Of a stretch of 64,000 bases of DNA, positions 10,041-20,520 are shown piece by piece (within the stretch, counting starts at the first letter, position 1; each line of letters opens with the position of its first letter). Location of the stretch: contig OX419757.1 in the NCBI GenBank assembly GCA_948567375.1, forward strand, positions 65,596,001 through 65,660,000. Direction: 5' to 3'. A program made the translations under genes and the position numbers. The notes below the pieces were generated by a model. It was not told where the DNA came from, did no database searches, and saw only the letters and a program-made list of their open reading frames with translations. The stretch is from Lunularia cruciata (Eukaryota > Streptophyta > Marchantiopsida > Lunulariales > Lunulariaceae).

Positions 10041-10452
10041 TGTAAAAGACCAAATCTGAGGAGAGAAATAGGAGAATGGAAACTCACATTGGGACACTTG
10101 AATGAGGGAAAACTCCAAATGCCTAGCATGAGCTGTGGCTTTGGTATTTATAGGTAACATAAAAGACCTTTGAGAAGCTTCTCAAGAAGCTTACTCAAGC
10201 CGCTTTCTTAGAGTGCAAGCCAAGTTAACTAGGAAGCTTCTCAAGAAGCTTCCTTCTAGAAGTTGCCTAATTGGCGTGCAAGCTAAGCTAGTTGGAAGCT
10301 TCTAGAAGCTACTTACTTGAGGTGCAAGCTAAGCTAGCCGGGAAGCTTCCCAAGAAGCTTCCTAGGTACTTCCGGAATATTCTAGGTTAATTTGTCTTAT
10401 GTGCTACTTCGTAAGCCCAACTTACTTTGTCGCTAAACTCCTTATTGTTACA
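10041..10452 (-). repeat. 3' LTR of the chromovirus
   Basis: 412 bp, equal in length to the other LTR. It contains a TATA box in element sense (TATAAATA, complement of 10145-10152) and, upstream of it, three modules of the type GCAAGC(C/T)AAG(C/T)TAAC followed by GAAGCTTC palindromes. About 25 differences separate it from 15970-16381. Confidence 0.95.
10145..10382 (-). promoter_or_regulatory. Chromovirus LTR promoter with heat-shock-element-like palindromes
   Basis: In element sense, a TATAAATA box (complement of 10145-10152) lies downstream of seven GAAnnTTC palindromes at 10174, 10233, 10245, 10295, 10342, 10354 and 10375, plus a TTCnnGAA at 10254. At 10295-10307 the order GAA-gc-TTC-ta-GAA with exact 5-bp spacing is a full three-unit heat-shock element of the consensus nGAAnnTTCnnGAAn. 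The other LTR keeps the same array. Heat-shock factor control is inference from motif and position. Confidence 0.55.
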
Positions 10453-10797
10453 TATTCCCCCGCCGCTAGTTGGTGACGTCCTCATTGCCAATGAAGCTTT
10501 GAATTCCTGGATGGTCGTCTGTACATTCTGGAGGTGAGAAAGAGGTTCCCATGTGGCATCATGAAGTGGATACCCTTTCCAAAGGACCTTGTACTCCGTA
10601 TGTTGGCAACGGCCTTGTTGAATATGACGATGTGCAAGGATATGATCAACGTTGTACTCCTCATGATCATTGATAGAGATAGGAAGAGGGGGAGGTTGGA
10701 CTCGAGAGGAAAAGGAAGAGGGCTTAGGAACTGTAATACTCGGAGGACAAGAGAAGAGAGAAAACACAGATTGCACACTCAACATTCGATGCCCCAA
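10387..10797 (-). pseudogene. Chromodomain at the end of the chromovirus integrase
   Basis: The 136-residue reading holds a clear chromodomain at about residues 44-102: EEYNVDHILAHR, then TEYKVLWKGYPLHDATWEP and a helix LQNVQTTIQEF. The aromatic and tryptophan positions of the fold (YxVdhIL, YkVlWkGy, atWEP) are kept. In chromoviruses this domain sits at the integrase C-terminus and directs insertion to particular chromatin. Here it is separated from the integrase core by a decayed spacer with a 155-bp duplication. Confidence 0.9.
10453..10466 (-). other. Chromovirus polypurine tract
   Basis: In element sense the bases just before the 3' LTR read GCGGCGGGGGAATA, a purine-rich tract in the place where plus-strand DNA synthesis would start. 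Confidence 0.65.
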
Positions 10798-11168
10798 GGG
10801 AGCATCTTCTCTTTATTATATAGACAAAGAGGATCTCCTCCAAGGAAGCTCCACCATAGGATTAGGGACACAGATAGGTGACATGTCAGCAAGCTCCACC
10901 CTTGGATTACTTACTTGGATGGGTGACTTGTCTGGTCTAGGTCCTATCTGGTTGGTCAAACGAGCTTTGACCAGAGGGAATCTTTTAGGGAATCTTCCTG
11001 TAGGAATCTCAGAATCACATGAGTAAGGTACCGTTGGAAAGCTCTCGACAAGACAAACCAAGGGGGATGGAAGGGCAGCCTTTCCTACGTTGGGAGTGCA
11101 ATCTGCATATTTTCGAGGCCTAATTCATCCGTTTAGGCCTCCGAAATTGCCTTCAAAGATTTCAGGCA

Positions 11169-11460
11169 TATTTCGGTTCCTACTCTATTAGTAGAAGTCC
11201 TCTTTTGGTGATACCTCTTTCTGATCTGTTTAGTCCATCATGTGTAACATCCTTCCAGATGTTACCAAACCAATTCTCACCTTAAATCATATGTCTAGCT
11301 ATTGGTTCTAAGGTTCTCAAGTCTATTTCGGTTTCTGCCCTATTAGTAGAAGTACTCTTTTGGTGATACTTCTATCTGATCTATTTTGACCATCATGTAT
11401 AACATCATTCTAGATGTTACCAAACCGAATTTCACATCTAGATCATATGGCTAACCCTTG
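11169..11460 (-). repeat. 155-bp tandem duplication between integrase and chromodomain
   Basis: TATTTCGGTT begins at 11169 and 11324. The two units share CTATTAGTAGAAGT, CTCTTTTGGTGATAC and GATGTTACCAAACC, with scattered substitutions. They lie in the spacer between the integrase end (LKPF, about 11460) and the chromodomain (10797), where related elements have little sequence. Confidence 0.85.
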
Positions 11461-11464
11461 GTAT

Positions 11465-12510
11465 TACAGGAACAAAGGGTTTCAACTTGGAAACATGAAA
11501 GACAAGATGGATACGCATGTGACAAGGCAAGGCAAGTTGATAAGCAACAAGAGAGACAATTTGGGTGATATCAAAGGGTCCTATCCCATTAGAAGCAGTT
11601 TACAAACGTGGGTATTAAGTGGGAGAGGGAAGTTACTAGAGGATAATATGACTTTATCACCAACTTCAAAGGTGAGATCACAACTATGGTGGTCCACATA
11701 TTGTTTTTGGCAAATTTGAGTTACAAGGAGGTGAGACTTAGCTTGTTGGAGAGATTGGGATATAGTGGTCAAGAATGTGGAAGTATGAGGAACCTGAGAT
11801 GGAGGGGGAGCAAGAAGAGAATCTAGAACAAGCGGATCTTGGCCAAAATTGAGAAAGAAAGGAGAAAATCCGGTGATTGCCTGTTTGGAATTGTTGTAGG
11901 CAAATTCTACAACTACAAGACATTTATCCCAATTGGTTTGGTGGACATTAACAAAGGCATGCAACATATCCTCCAATGTACGATTTGCATGTTTGGTTTG
12001 TCCATCAGTTTGAGGATGATAGGCCGTGGACAAAGCAAGCTTGGTGCCGAGTATCTAGAAGAGTGCTTGCCAAAACTTCCTGATAAATTGAGGAGCACGG
12101 TCGGAGATGAGTACACGTTACATCTCATGATGCTTGAAGACATTGTTGAAGTAGATTTGCGCTAAGGTTGGAGCATCCATGGTATCACATGTTGCTAAGT
12201 GGATTTGCTTGCTAAGCGTATCCACAAACAACACGATTGCAATGTGTCTTTGTTTTGTCTTTGGCAAAGATGTGATAAGATCCAATCTCACATGCTCCCA
12301 AAGAGCAGATGGAACGGTGAGTGGTTGAAGGAGTCCACTCAGCTTCTGGTTGCTGGCCTTGTTATGTTGGCAGCTCTCACACAATCGAAAAAATTCTCGA
12401 ACATCTTGTGTCATGTTGGGCCACCACCATTGATGTTGGGGGGTACCCAAGGTCTTGTCCACACCCATATGACCAACAATGGGTAAATCATGGGCTTCTT
12501 GAAGGTGCAC
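11465..12510 (-). pseudogene. Chromovirus integrase remnant
   Basis: The zinc-binding part reads HDLPIVGHMGVDKTL then CESCQHNKAS (H-H-C-C pattern, from 12510 downward). The core begins LDLITSLPK (first catalytic Asp) and continues through FVDTLSKQIHLA. After a frameshift near 12120 it reads LSTAYHPQTDGQTKHANRTL, holding the YHPQTDGQ hallmark of Gypsy integrases. The C-terminal part keeps [20 protein letters not shown] near 11470-11530. It would join element cDNA to host DNA; the reading is broken in at least two places. Confidence 0.85.
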
Positions 12511-12537
12511 AAGTTGAAGATCACCTTTAGTTGGAAT

Positions 12538-13319
12538 TTAGATCCGGTCCTCATGGAATAAAAGGCCCTCCTTATTGTATGTATTGTACTCCTTATTGCA
12601 TGCCGTAAGGCGACCATGTACCATTTGGAAGAAGGGATCTTGGTGTAGAGTTGACTGAAACTCGTTTTGGACCTTGGAGTCAATTGACACTGTTGAAATT
12701 GCTATTGTGATGAGAGGACGAGACTTCAAATCAGGTCGTCGTGATAAAGCATCAAGGAAAACATGGAACCGACCTGGTTTGTACTCAAGTTTGATGTCAT
12801 ACAATTGGAATTGTTCTTCCTATCAATGATGTAGACTCTTCATGTGTTCCAAGTGTAAGGTCTGCAACAATGGTTTGTGATCAATTTGCATGATCACTTG
12901 TCTCCCCAAGAGGTAATGCATCTATACCTTGGTGGCATATACCATTGCAAGTTGTTCTGGATCTCGAGTAGATTATTTTTTGTTCAGCCGTATTGAGTTG
13001 GCAAGACACAAAGGCAATGGGATGGAGTCCATCTAGGAATTCTTGTTGCATCACAACTCCAATTGCAAAGTTAGAAGCATCAAAATCAACCACATAGTGT
13101 AGTTGAGGATCAGATGGTTGAAGAAAAATCAACCACACAGTGTAGTTGAGGATCATATGGTTGAAGAATGGGTCTTGAAGACACCATACGCTTTAACTTC
13201 TCAAATGCTTCTTCATGCTTGGTGGTCCACTGGAAGCTGGAGTTCTTTCCCAAGAGGTCAGTCAATGGTGTAGCCACATGAGCATAATAATGAATGAACC
13301 GTTGGTAAAAACTGGTCAA
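12538..13319 (-). pseudogene. Chromovirus RNase H remnant and connection
   Basis: The start reads TSFYQRFIHYYAHVATPLTD (the usual end of the reverse transcriptase thumb). RNase H follows with YVVDFDASNFAIGVVMQQE (catalytic Asp region) and HPIAFVSCQLNTAEQKI, and later LEYKPGRFHVFLDALSRRPD, the usual DALSR motif before the integrase. A 43-bp tandem duplication at 13082-13167 shifts the frame inside the RNase H start. Confidence 0.85.
13082..13167 (-). repeat. 43-bp tandem duplication in RNase H
   Basis: AAAATCAACCACA begins at 13082 and 13125, followed each time by GTGTAGTTGAGGATCA and ATGGTTGAAGAA. The period of 43 bp is not a multiple of three and explains why two overlapping frames carry the same RNase H motif (PQLHYVVDF and PQLHCVVDF). 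Confidence 0.9.
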
Positions 13320-14358
13320 TCCATTATATGCCCGTACTTCTATAGCATCCTTGAGGGTGGGCCAATCAATAATGGCCTTGATTTTCTATTCTTCCATCTT
13401 GATCTCCTCTGATGAGATCTTATGACCCAAGAAGGTAAACTCCTTCTGCCAAAAGGCACACTTTGACTTCTTGCAATAAAATTTCCATTGTCGTAGTTGT
13501 CTTAGGACTTCTCGCACATGATTCACGTGTTCCGCCTTTGTCTTGCTATAGATTAAGAATCATCCAAGAATACCACCATGGGCCAATCAATAGTCCATCC
13601 AACACTCAATGCATCTGATCCATGAAGACTATTGGAGCATTAGTGAGTCCAAAAGCAAGAACTCTCCACTCAAAATGCCCATACCTGGTGCAAAAGGCAG
13701 TCTTTTGCACATCTTCTCTATCAATTATAAATTGCCAATAGCCGCTACAAAGATTCAGCTTGGAAAAGTAGCATGCTCCACTTAGTTGATCAAGCAAGTC
13801 ATTGATCCAAGGTAAGGGATATGAATTCTTCACGGTTTGCTTATCGAGCCCATGATAATCAATACAAAAATGAAGTCCTCCATCCTTCTTTAGAACAAAT
13901 AGTACCGGTGCTCCCCAAGGAGAGGTACTATGTTGTATGAAGTCCTTCTCCAACAACTCTATAAATGTTGTTTGCAACTCCTCCAACTCCTTTGGTGAGA
14001 GCCAATAGATCGGTCTACTCACTAGAATACTCCCTGGCAAAAACTCAATCTTGAAGGGTATACCTCGATCAGAGGGTAATCCCTTTGGCAGATCATCTAG
14101 AAACACGTCCACAAACTCCTTAACTATCCAATCAACCATTGCTTGATGAGGCTCTTGGCCCTCCGCAGATTGTTCTTGTGCAATTGGCTTGATCCACACC
14201 GCATATATAGACTTATCTTCCTCCAAAGCTTGCTCTATGGCTGCTTTACTAACAAACTTCCCTTCTAGGGACTCATCTCTCTTCCAAGCTTGCTCCATGG
14301 TTGCCTTCTTGCCAAACTTCCCATCTTGGGACTGACAATTCTTAGGTGTCTTACTCAA
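13320..14358 (-). pseudogene. Chromovirus reverse transcriptase remnant
   Basis: A 250-residue reading from 14358 includes [35 protein letters not shown], a [11 protein letters not shown] segment (normally RxCxDYRxLNxxT), the [12 protein letters not shown] block (normally FSKLDLRSGYHQ) and [16 protein letters not shown]. It ends at a stop at 13606, and the catalytic block MVVFLDD follows in another frame at about 13560-13580, so a small indel lies between. Several catalytic-core residues are changed (D to N in FSKLN). The enzyme is dead. Confidence 0.9.
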
Positions 14359-14376
14359 GGGTGCCAGACAACCTAA

Positions 14377-14769
14377 TCAGAAATTCCTACCTTGGTGTTG
14401 TACTTGAATTTGGTGTCGGGTCCAATCAAATTGAACCTTATAATATTCAAGCCAAGGTAGACCTAGAATGGTATCATAGTATAGAGGTGCCACTACGAAC
14501 CTCATACACTCCAAATACTCTTTCCCAATCTTGAAGGTAACAGGATGCGAGATGAAGAATGCAGAACCCTTTCTACCATCCGCCATCATCAAATTACTTC
14601 CAATCACTGGCTTGATAGGAATACCCAATTCCTTTGCTACTTGCATAGACATGCAATTCTCTAAACTTCCAAAATCAACCAAAATCTTACAACCCCGATT
14701 AGATATCGTACCTTGCAAGTGAAGCAAACTTGCATAGGTCAAGCCTTCAATCCCATTAGAACTAATCAA
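14377..14769 (-). pseudogene. Chromovirus aspartic protease
   Basis: A 130-residue reading with LVDFGSLENCMS (normally LVDSGSTHNFIS; the active DSG is DFG here), then VVAPLYYDTILGLPWLEYYK (normally YDVILGMDWL) and WTRHQIQV. The fold pattern is the retropepsin of plant Gypsy elements. The Ser to Phe change beside the catalytic Asp would disable cleavage of the polyprotein. Confidence 0.85.
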
Positions 14770-14773
14770 GCTC

Positions 14774-15735
14774 CTAGTAGGCGGCTTGAAATCTACTATT
14801 GGGATTCTTCATTTCCCTGATCATTCTGCTCCACAACTTCCACTTGGGCAAGTTGTCGAGGTTGTCTATTCTTGAGTGGACATTCAACAATGCGATGCCC
14901 CAATTAGTGACAATTAAAACAACCACCATTTTGTCATCATTTCTCTCTATCTGCCATGCCAAGTGGTCTTTGTTGAATGGCATCAATCTCCATTAGTGTT
15001 GGCTCCTCCACTTGTGTGTAGTGTATTGGTAGGCTGTGGAGGTTGAGGTCAAGGCCAAGTTGTTGCCACCAAGGAATCAAAATGTTTGGCCAACCGTATG
15101 GCTTCCTCCAAGTGTTGTGGCTCTCGCATGGTTACCTCTAATTTGGTTCTTGCCTTCAAGACCTTCACGAATCAATCCAGAGCTTCACCTTCCAATATAT
15201 CTGGAATTTGCAGGATGGTGTTTGGAACTACATGATGTAACTTCTTACAGAGCCAATTTGTTTCAACTCTGCCAATTTATCCCGTGCAGCTCGTGTGGCA
15301 TTTAAAGCTTGGAACCAACTAACTATTGTGCTCTTGAATTCTACCCATGTCAAGATTGGTGCAACCATTTTTTTTTCAGCTTGCTCCACTTGGAATCTCC
15401 ACCTCAGCTTTGCTACTCCATCCAATTGGCTAGAAGCCACGAGAATCTAGTTTTGCTCGTCTTGTAGATTGGTAGCTTTAAAATAACATTCACAATCAAA
15501 CACAAAATTATCCACTACACTCGGAAGATTCTTGCCTTCAAATACCTTGGGTTTAGGGAATCTGATCCAATCTTCTCCTTCTCAAATTGGTACTCTCTCC
15601 ACCTACTCTTGCTGTCAAAGATCTTGTTCATCCAACAATCAAGTAAAGTGCTCAATTTGTTGTTGCATAGTAAGGATAACATCGGGTATTGCCGCCATGG
15701 TTGCTACTCTATTACACCACCCCTTATCTATCTAA
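14774..15735 (-). pseudogene. Chromovirus gag remnant with zinc knuckle
   Basis: Pieces read WFQALNATRAARDKLAELKQ (15228-15440) and TWVEFKSTIVSWF. Near 14880-14930 one frame gives FNCH, a stop, then LGHRIVECP, a damaged CCHC zinc knuckle (CxxCxxxGHxxxxC). This is the expected gag layout before the protease. Several stops interrupt it. Confidence 0.7.
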
Positions 15736-15953
15736 TTTACTAACACATAAAAATAGCACGTCCATCGTTCTCCACAAGCTACAACCGGAAGCACCAAGGG
15801 TTCCTCAGATATGGTGATCATATGCATAAAATCTTGTCCAAAGTGTGAGGTGATGAATTGTGTGAAACGATGCTTGGGTAGGATTTGGATGCAAAAATCC
15901 CAATGGTTTTGTAGAACTGGATTTGGTGGTCCATAAGTTCTATCCATCCTATT

Positions 15954-15969
15954 CCTGCTCTGATATGAA
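15954..15969 (-). other. Chromovirus primer-binding site
   Basis: In element sense the LTR end TTTTACA is followed by TTCATATCAGAGCAGG. ATCAGAGC matches the complement of the initiator tRNA-Met 3' end (TGGTATCAGAGC). Confidence 0.7.
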
Positions 15970-16381
15970 TGTAAAAGGCCGAATCCAAGGAGAGAAATAA
16001 GAGAATGGAAACTCACATTGGGACACTTGAATGAGGGAAAACTCCAAATGCCTAGCATGAGCTTTGGCTTTGGTATTTATAGATAGCATACAAGGCCTTT
16101 GAGAAGCTTCTCAAGAAGCTTACTCAAGCCGCTTTCTTAGAGTGCAAGCCAAATTAACTAGGAAGCTTCTCAAGAAGCTTCCTTCTAGAAGTTGTCTAAT
16201 TGGCATGCAAGTTAAGCTAGTTGGAAGCTTCTAGAAGCTACGTACTTGAGGTGCAAGCTAAGCTAGCCGGAAAGCTTCCCAAGAAGCTTCCTAGGTACTT
16301 TTGGAATATTCTAGGCTAATTTGTCTTATGTGCTACTTTGTAAGCCCAACTAACTTTGTTGCTAAGCTCCATATTATTACA
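15970..16381 (-). repeat. 5' LTR of the chromovirus
   Basis: Partner of 10041-10452, with the same termini and length. In element sense it lies at the start, so its promoter would drive the genomic transcript. The TATA box and GAAGCTTC palindromes are kept. Confidence 0.95.
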
Positions 16382-16386
16382 ATTTG
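16382..16386. other. Target-site duplication ATTTG (right)
   Basis: Exact match to 10036-10040, bounding the chromovirus on its right side. Confidence 0.9.
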
Positions 16387-19300
16387 AGTCAAAGTTTGTA
16401 GAATTTGTGATGAAGTAGCTTTGTGAGATATGCATGCCTTTTGGGAAGAGTGGAACATAGTTTCAAGTGAGCAACTTTGTAGTGAAGCAAATGCTTCTGT
16501 ATTAAAATAAATCATCATAAGTAAGGCCAATTTGGATTTAGAGTTGTCAAGTCTATGATTTTTGAGCTCTTATTTCTACAATATGCCTTTGCAATGGTGT
16601 TGTGCTCTTTTGGGAGTGGTTTCTGCCCAAGAGTTTAAAGAGTTTAAAGACTTAAAGAGTTTAAAGAGTTTAAAGACTTAAAGACATGACAACAAAGAAC
16701 TACATTGGTTACTTTCACTTTGTATTTAACTATTGTTGACCAATATCCTCATGGGAATAAATGATTACAATTTGACCACAATTGGGTTGTTAAAGCATGA
16801 ACCTTCTTCTCAAGAAGGAATAGGTGAAATCACCTAGTCATTCCATCCTCCAAGGTACTGTACTACAAGCCCAAACTTATCTAAAGAAGTAAAGAAATAC
16901 AAGATATTGGATTAGCAATATGAAAAATTGAGGAAGTTTGAACAAGTGAGGGAGTTGTACAATACAATGAAGACTTGTAAGGAAATGATATCCACATGAC
17001 CCAAATCTCATGCCTCCAAGAAGCAAAAACATGCTACCCAAGTGACAAACTTATCTTCAAGAGAGAGCAAAAGCATAGATAATAATGAGGACAAAGGAAA
17101 TGATGATAACATGTACAAAGCAAGCCATTCAAGATCATGAATTGCATCTGACTGTGGAAAGGCTCCTTTGGTAAATAACAAAGTTTCAAATAATAATAAT
17201 TCTTTCATTCATATTCTTTTGCCTAGGATGCATGACTAGGTAAATAAAAGAGATCTAAACAACAAAGTGCAATTGTTTTAGCTAGCAAATGAAAAGCATG
17301 ATATGGGTAGATCTCCAATCAATTAGGAGCACAAGAATCAAAAAAGACAAGGAAATTTCTAGTTCCAACTTAAAGAATTATTAATAAGTACAACCACAAT
17401 CCTCAAGGAAGTTCCTCTTTTCAAGTTGAGGAAAGTATCCAAAAAAGTGGCCACCATCCTTAATCTCATCCTAGGTGCCAATGAAAACAAGACTTGGCCA
17501 TCTCAAATGGGCCATGTTGATGAAGCATAAAGGAATGAGCATGAATGTATTGATTAAGAGGACTATTTGGGTAATTAACCACCCACAAAGGTAGAAGTCC
17601 TCAAGATGAATGAAGAGAAGTCCATGGGAGTGCAACTATAAGACAAGAGGGGAGGTGCATACAATGCAAATGTATTGCCATAGTTCACAAGGAAGAGAGA
17701 GTGGAATGGGAGGATCAACTTACGAGCCAACAACCAACAAATGATGAGCAAACAAAAAACAACTATAATACCAAACACTACCTATGCCGCTTGAAGTGCA
17801 CAAGTAATTCACTCTTATGGTTAATGATTTTCTCTACCATAAACACTATAGCATTAATGATAGAGGCCTTAGAGGAATTTACACTATTTTATTGAGAACT
17901 TGATCCTACCATCCACAACGTGACAATGTTTGTATAAAACATGCACAAGCTTGCTCAAACAACTACAAAGGAGAAGGCACTCCTTTGTAGTGACTTAAAC
18001 GAATTATAGAAGAAGCTCAAGGAAGAGGTAAACAAATCCTACGAGAAAGATAGGATCATGACAAAGTTTTAAAAGGAAGAATTTGCACAACATGAGCAAG
18101 TTTACTCACAATGTTGCTAGAGTGCATTGGTAATTTCTGATTGGAGTACCCATTGGAGTACACTCCTATATTTATTGGAGAATATAGGGTACTTTAATTT
18201 ATGCTCTTCTATCATAGAATAAGCATTAATAACATATGTTGGGTATATTTTGGCTTTAGATCTTAAATAAAGTAAAAATAAAAAGTAGATATATAGATGA
18301 ATAAATAATAAATAAAATAATTTTAACAAAAATGAATTATGAAGAGAGTGAGATTTAGTACATAAAAAATATATAGATAAATGCATACTGCACTAATTAG
18401 GGAGTAAACACTTGTAGAGGTTCCACTCCACACAAAATATTGATCCACCCGGATCACTTGGGATGATATCAATTGATTTTGTAGATTTCAACTTGATTTT
18501 GGACATGGAGGCAGTGAAAGCAATATAAGCCTATGTAAAGCTACATTGAAGTGGGAATTTTGCTCTATCTACATTGGATATACCCACATATGAACTCCAC
18601 TGTGAGATGTCAAAGATGGATCAAAGAAAATACCTATTTAAAGGAATATATACTAAATTGAGTGAGAACACCATAATCAACTTGTCATGTAGCCAAAAGA
18701 AATAGTAGAGAATATCCATGCCTTGTAAGTGTCAAGGAGAGCATCCAAGAGAGACCAAGAAGAAGTATGAGATCTTGTAAAGGCCAAAATCCAAGAGAAC
18801 AAGTAGGGAGTACACAATAGAATAGATGGAGAATGAGTTGAATGAGGTGAACTATGAAAGCCAAAGATAGTCTCAAGGCTTCTTACTTTTACTTGATGTG
18901 TGTGCAAGCTTATCTCCAAGCAAGGCTAGCAATCAACTTCTTCTTGGCAAGATTATTTCTTGGCCTAATTACTCAATCCTTAAGAAGGTTCCTCAATACC
19001 TCATAAGTAAGTTATTGGGTAATTTTTGAATATTTCTATGTAAGACCTCTTAGATACTTTTTAGAGATCTTCTAGAAGTTCATACTAAACTAGAATGGTT
19101 ATTTCTTGTACTATTATACACTCCTTTTGCTGTATATTTATCCTTATCATGTACTCCAACTTCAAATTGTCAGATGACGACATTTTAAACATCAAGAAGA
19201 CAATGAATGTATTTCTTTGTAGCATTGTGAAACAGGTAACCATTCTACTTTTGCATAGCTTTGTATTCTACATATTTGTGGTTGCCTCAATCAACTGTAT

Positions 19301-20520
19301 GACTGGTATGGATTTGATCAGCTTTATATTCCTTGTGATAGTTTTGGTAGTTATAAGTGCAAGCTTTGTATTTAACATGTTTGTGATTGCTTCAATTAAC
19401 TTTATGCTTGATAAGGATTTGATCAAGTTCATAATCCCTTTGATCTTTAATGCTAATTAGAAATGCAAGAAGCTTAACTCAATCAAGAAAAGAAGATACA
19501 TTGTGAATGAAAGGTTTCAATTTGGAATTGTGGAAGAGAGTATGAATATGAATGTCGCGTGAAAGATCAAGTTGAAAAGCAACAAGAAATATAACTTTGA
19601 GGATATACAAACTATTTAATTAGGAGAAAGTTGAACATTTTAAGTATAAAGGAGTAAGGAAAGAGCATGACTAGCTAATATAATAAAAGAAAGATCCCAA
19701 TGGTAGATACTAGGATATTTCTATTTGTTTGGATGATTTGGGTGATATGTGGATTAGGTTTAGCTTCTTATAAGGAAAAAAGATAAGGTGGATAAGATGG
19801 TTGAAGCATTCTGAACATTAGAGGATCAAAGAGTAAACAATCTATTAAGAACTAAGTTGTCTAAGAAGGAGAAAACAAAAAAGTAAACAAACTATTAAGA
19901 ACTAAGTTGACTAAGAAAGGAGAAAAAAAAGTGCATATATAAGTGTAAATTGGGAAATAAAAGCATAAACTAACCAAAAAATCAAATATTTTAAATAATA
20001 TTATAACTTAAAACTACATAGAAATTGAAATAATAAATTCTAAGTAAACATCATAAAATTCTATTGAAATTCCTCTTTGGGCACAAATTATTTACTCACT
20101 ATTTTAGACAATCCATATGTACTTTGCAAGGATATTGTCAGATCTAACTTGTCTTTGAGCTCTATATTTATCATTGTAAGGCTAAAGATATTAGCTCAAT
20201 ATCCAAATATGAGTAACATCCTTTCCGTAAACCGAGAATAAGATGATTCAATTATGGTTAAAGTCTTTCTAGATGAGATTTTAAAGACCCATGCATATCT
20301 ATCTAATGGATTTATAAAAATTTATATATACAACTCTTTTTCTATAGCTTTTCTCTACCCATCAATTCCTACAAGTTACTTCTTCTACTTTAGCCAAATT
20401 ATGGTATCTAACCATCATAATTTGTTTTCAGAAAGAGAAAGGAGAGATTTATTGAAATAAATTGAAGGGATGAAAGGAGTAGAAGTAAGTAACGAAAGCT
20501 AGCCCATGCAAAGTTTTTTA
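16387..20520. other. AT-rich repeat-like region without a supported gene
   Basis: I find no supported gene in about 4.1 kb. The first part continues the DNA interrupted by the chromovirus. A short direct repeat (AAGAGTTTAAAG and AAGACTTAAAG alternating) lies at about 16632-16685. From 18100 to 20300 the sequence is very AT-rich. A 121-residue hydrophobic frame at 19095-19460 contains a 105-bp duplication but has no recognisable family. Confidence 0.5.
19257..19460 (+). repeat. 105-bp direct repeat keeping the reading frame
   Basis: AGCTTTGTATT begins at 19257 and 19362. The period is 105 bp (35 codons), and the frame reads SFVFYIFVVASINCM and SFVFNMFVIASINFM. The hydrophobic 121-residue frame around it (19095-19460) starts at an ATG and has no recognised family. 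It may be a chance product of AT-rich DNA. Confidence 0.6.

Larger units (their letters stand above)
10041..16381 (-). mobile_element. Complete Ty3/Gypsy chromovirus (coding parts decayed)
   Basis: Two 412-bp LTRs (10041-10452 and 15970-16381) begin TGTAA and end TTACA in element sense. They are flanked by the 5-bp target duplication ATTTG (10036-10040 and 16382-16386). In element order, on the - strand, I find a primer-binding site, gag with a zinc-knuckle remnant, protease, reverse transcriptase, RNase H, integrase, chromodomain and a polypurine tract. Reverse transcriptase before integrase marks Gypsy, and the C-terminal chromodomain marks a chromovirus. By eye the LTRs differ at about 25 of 412 sites, mostly transitions. 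The element is thus far younger than the Copia neighbour, but stops and frameshifts show it cannot move by itself. Confidence 0.95.
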
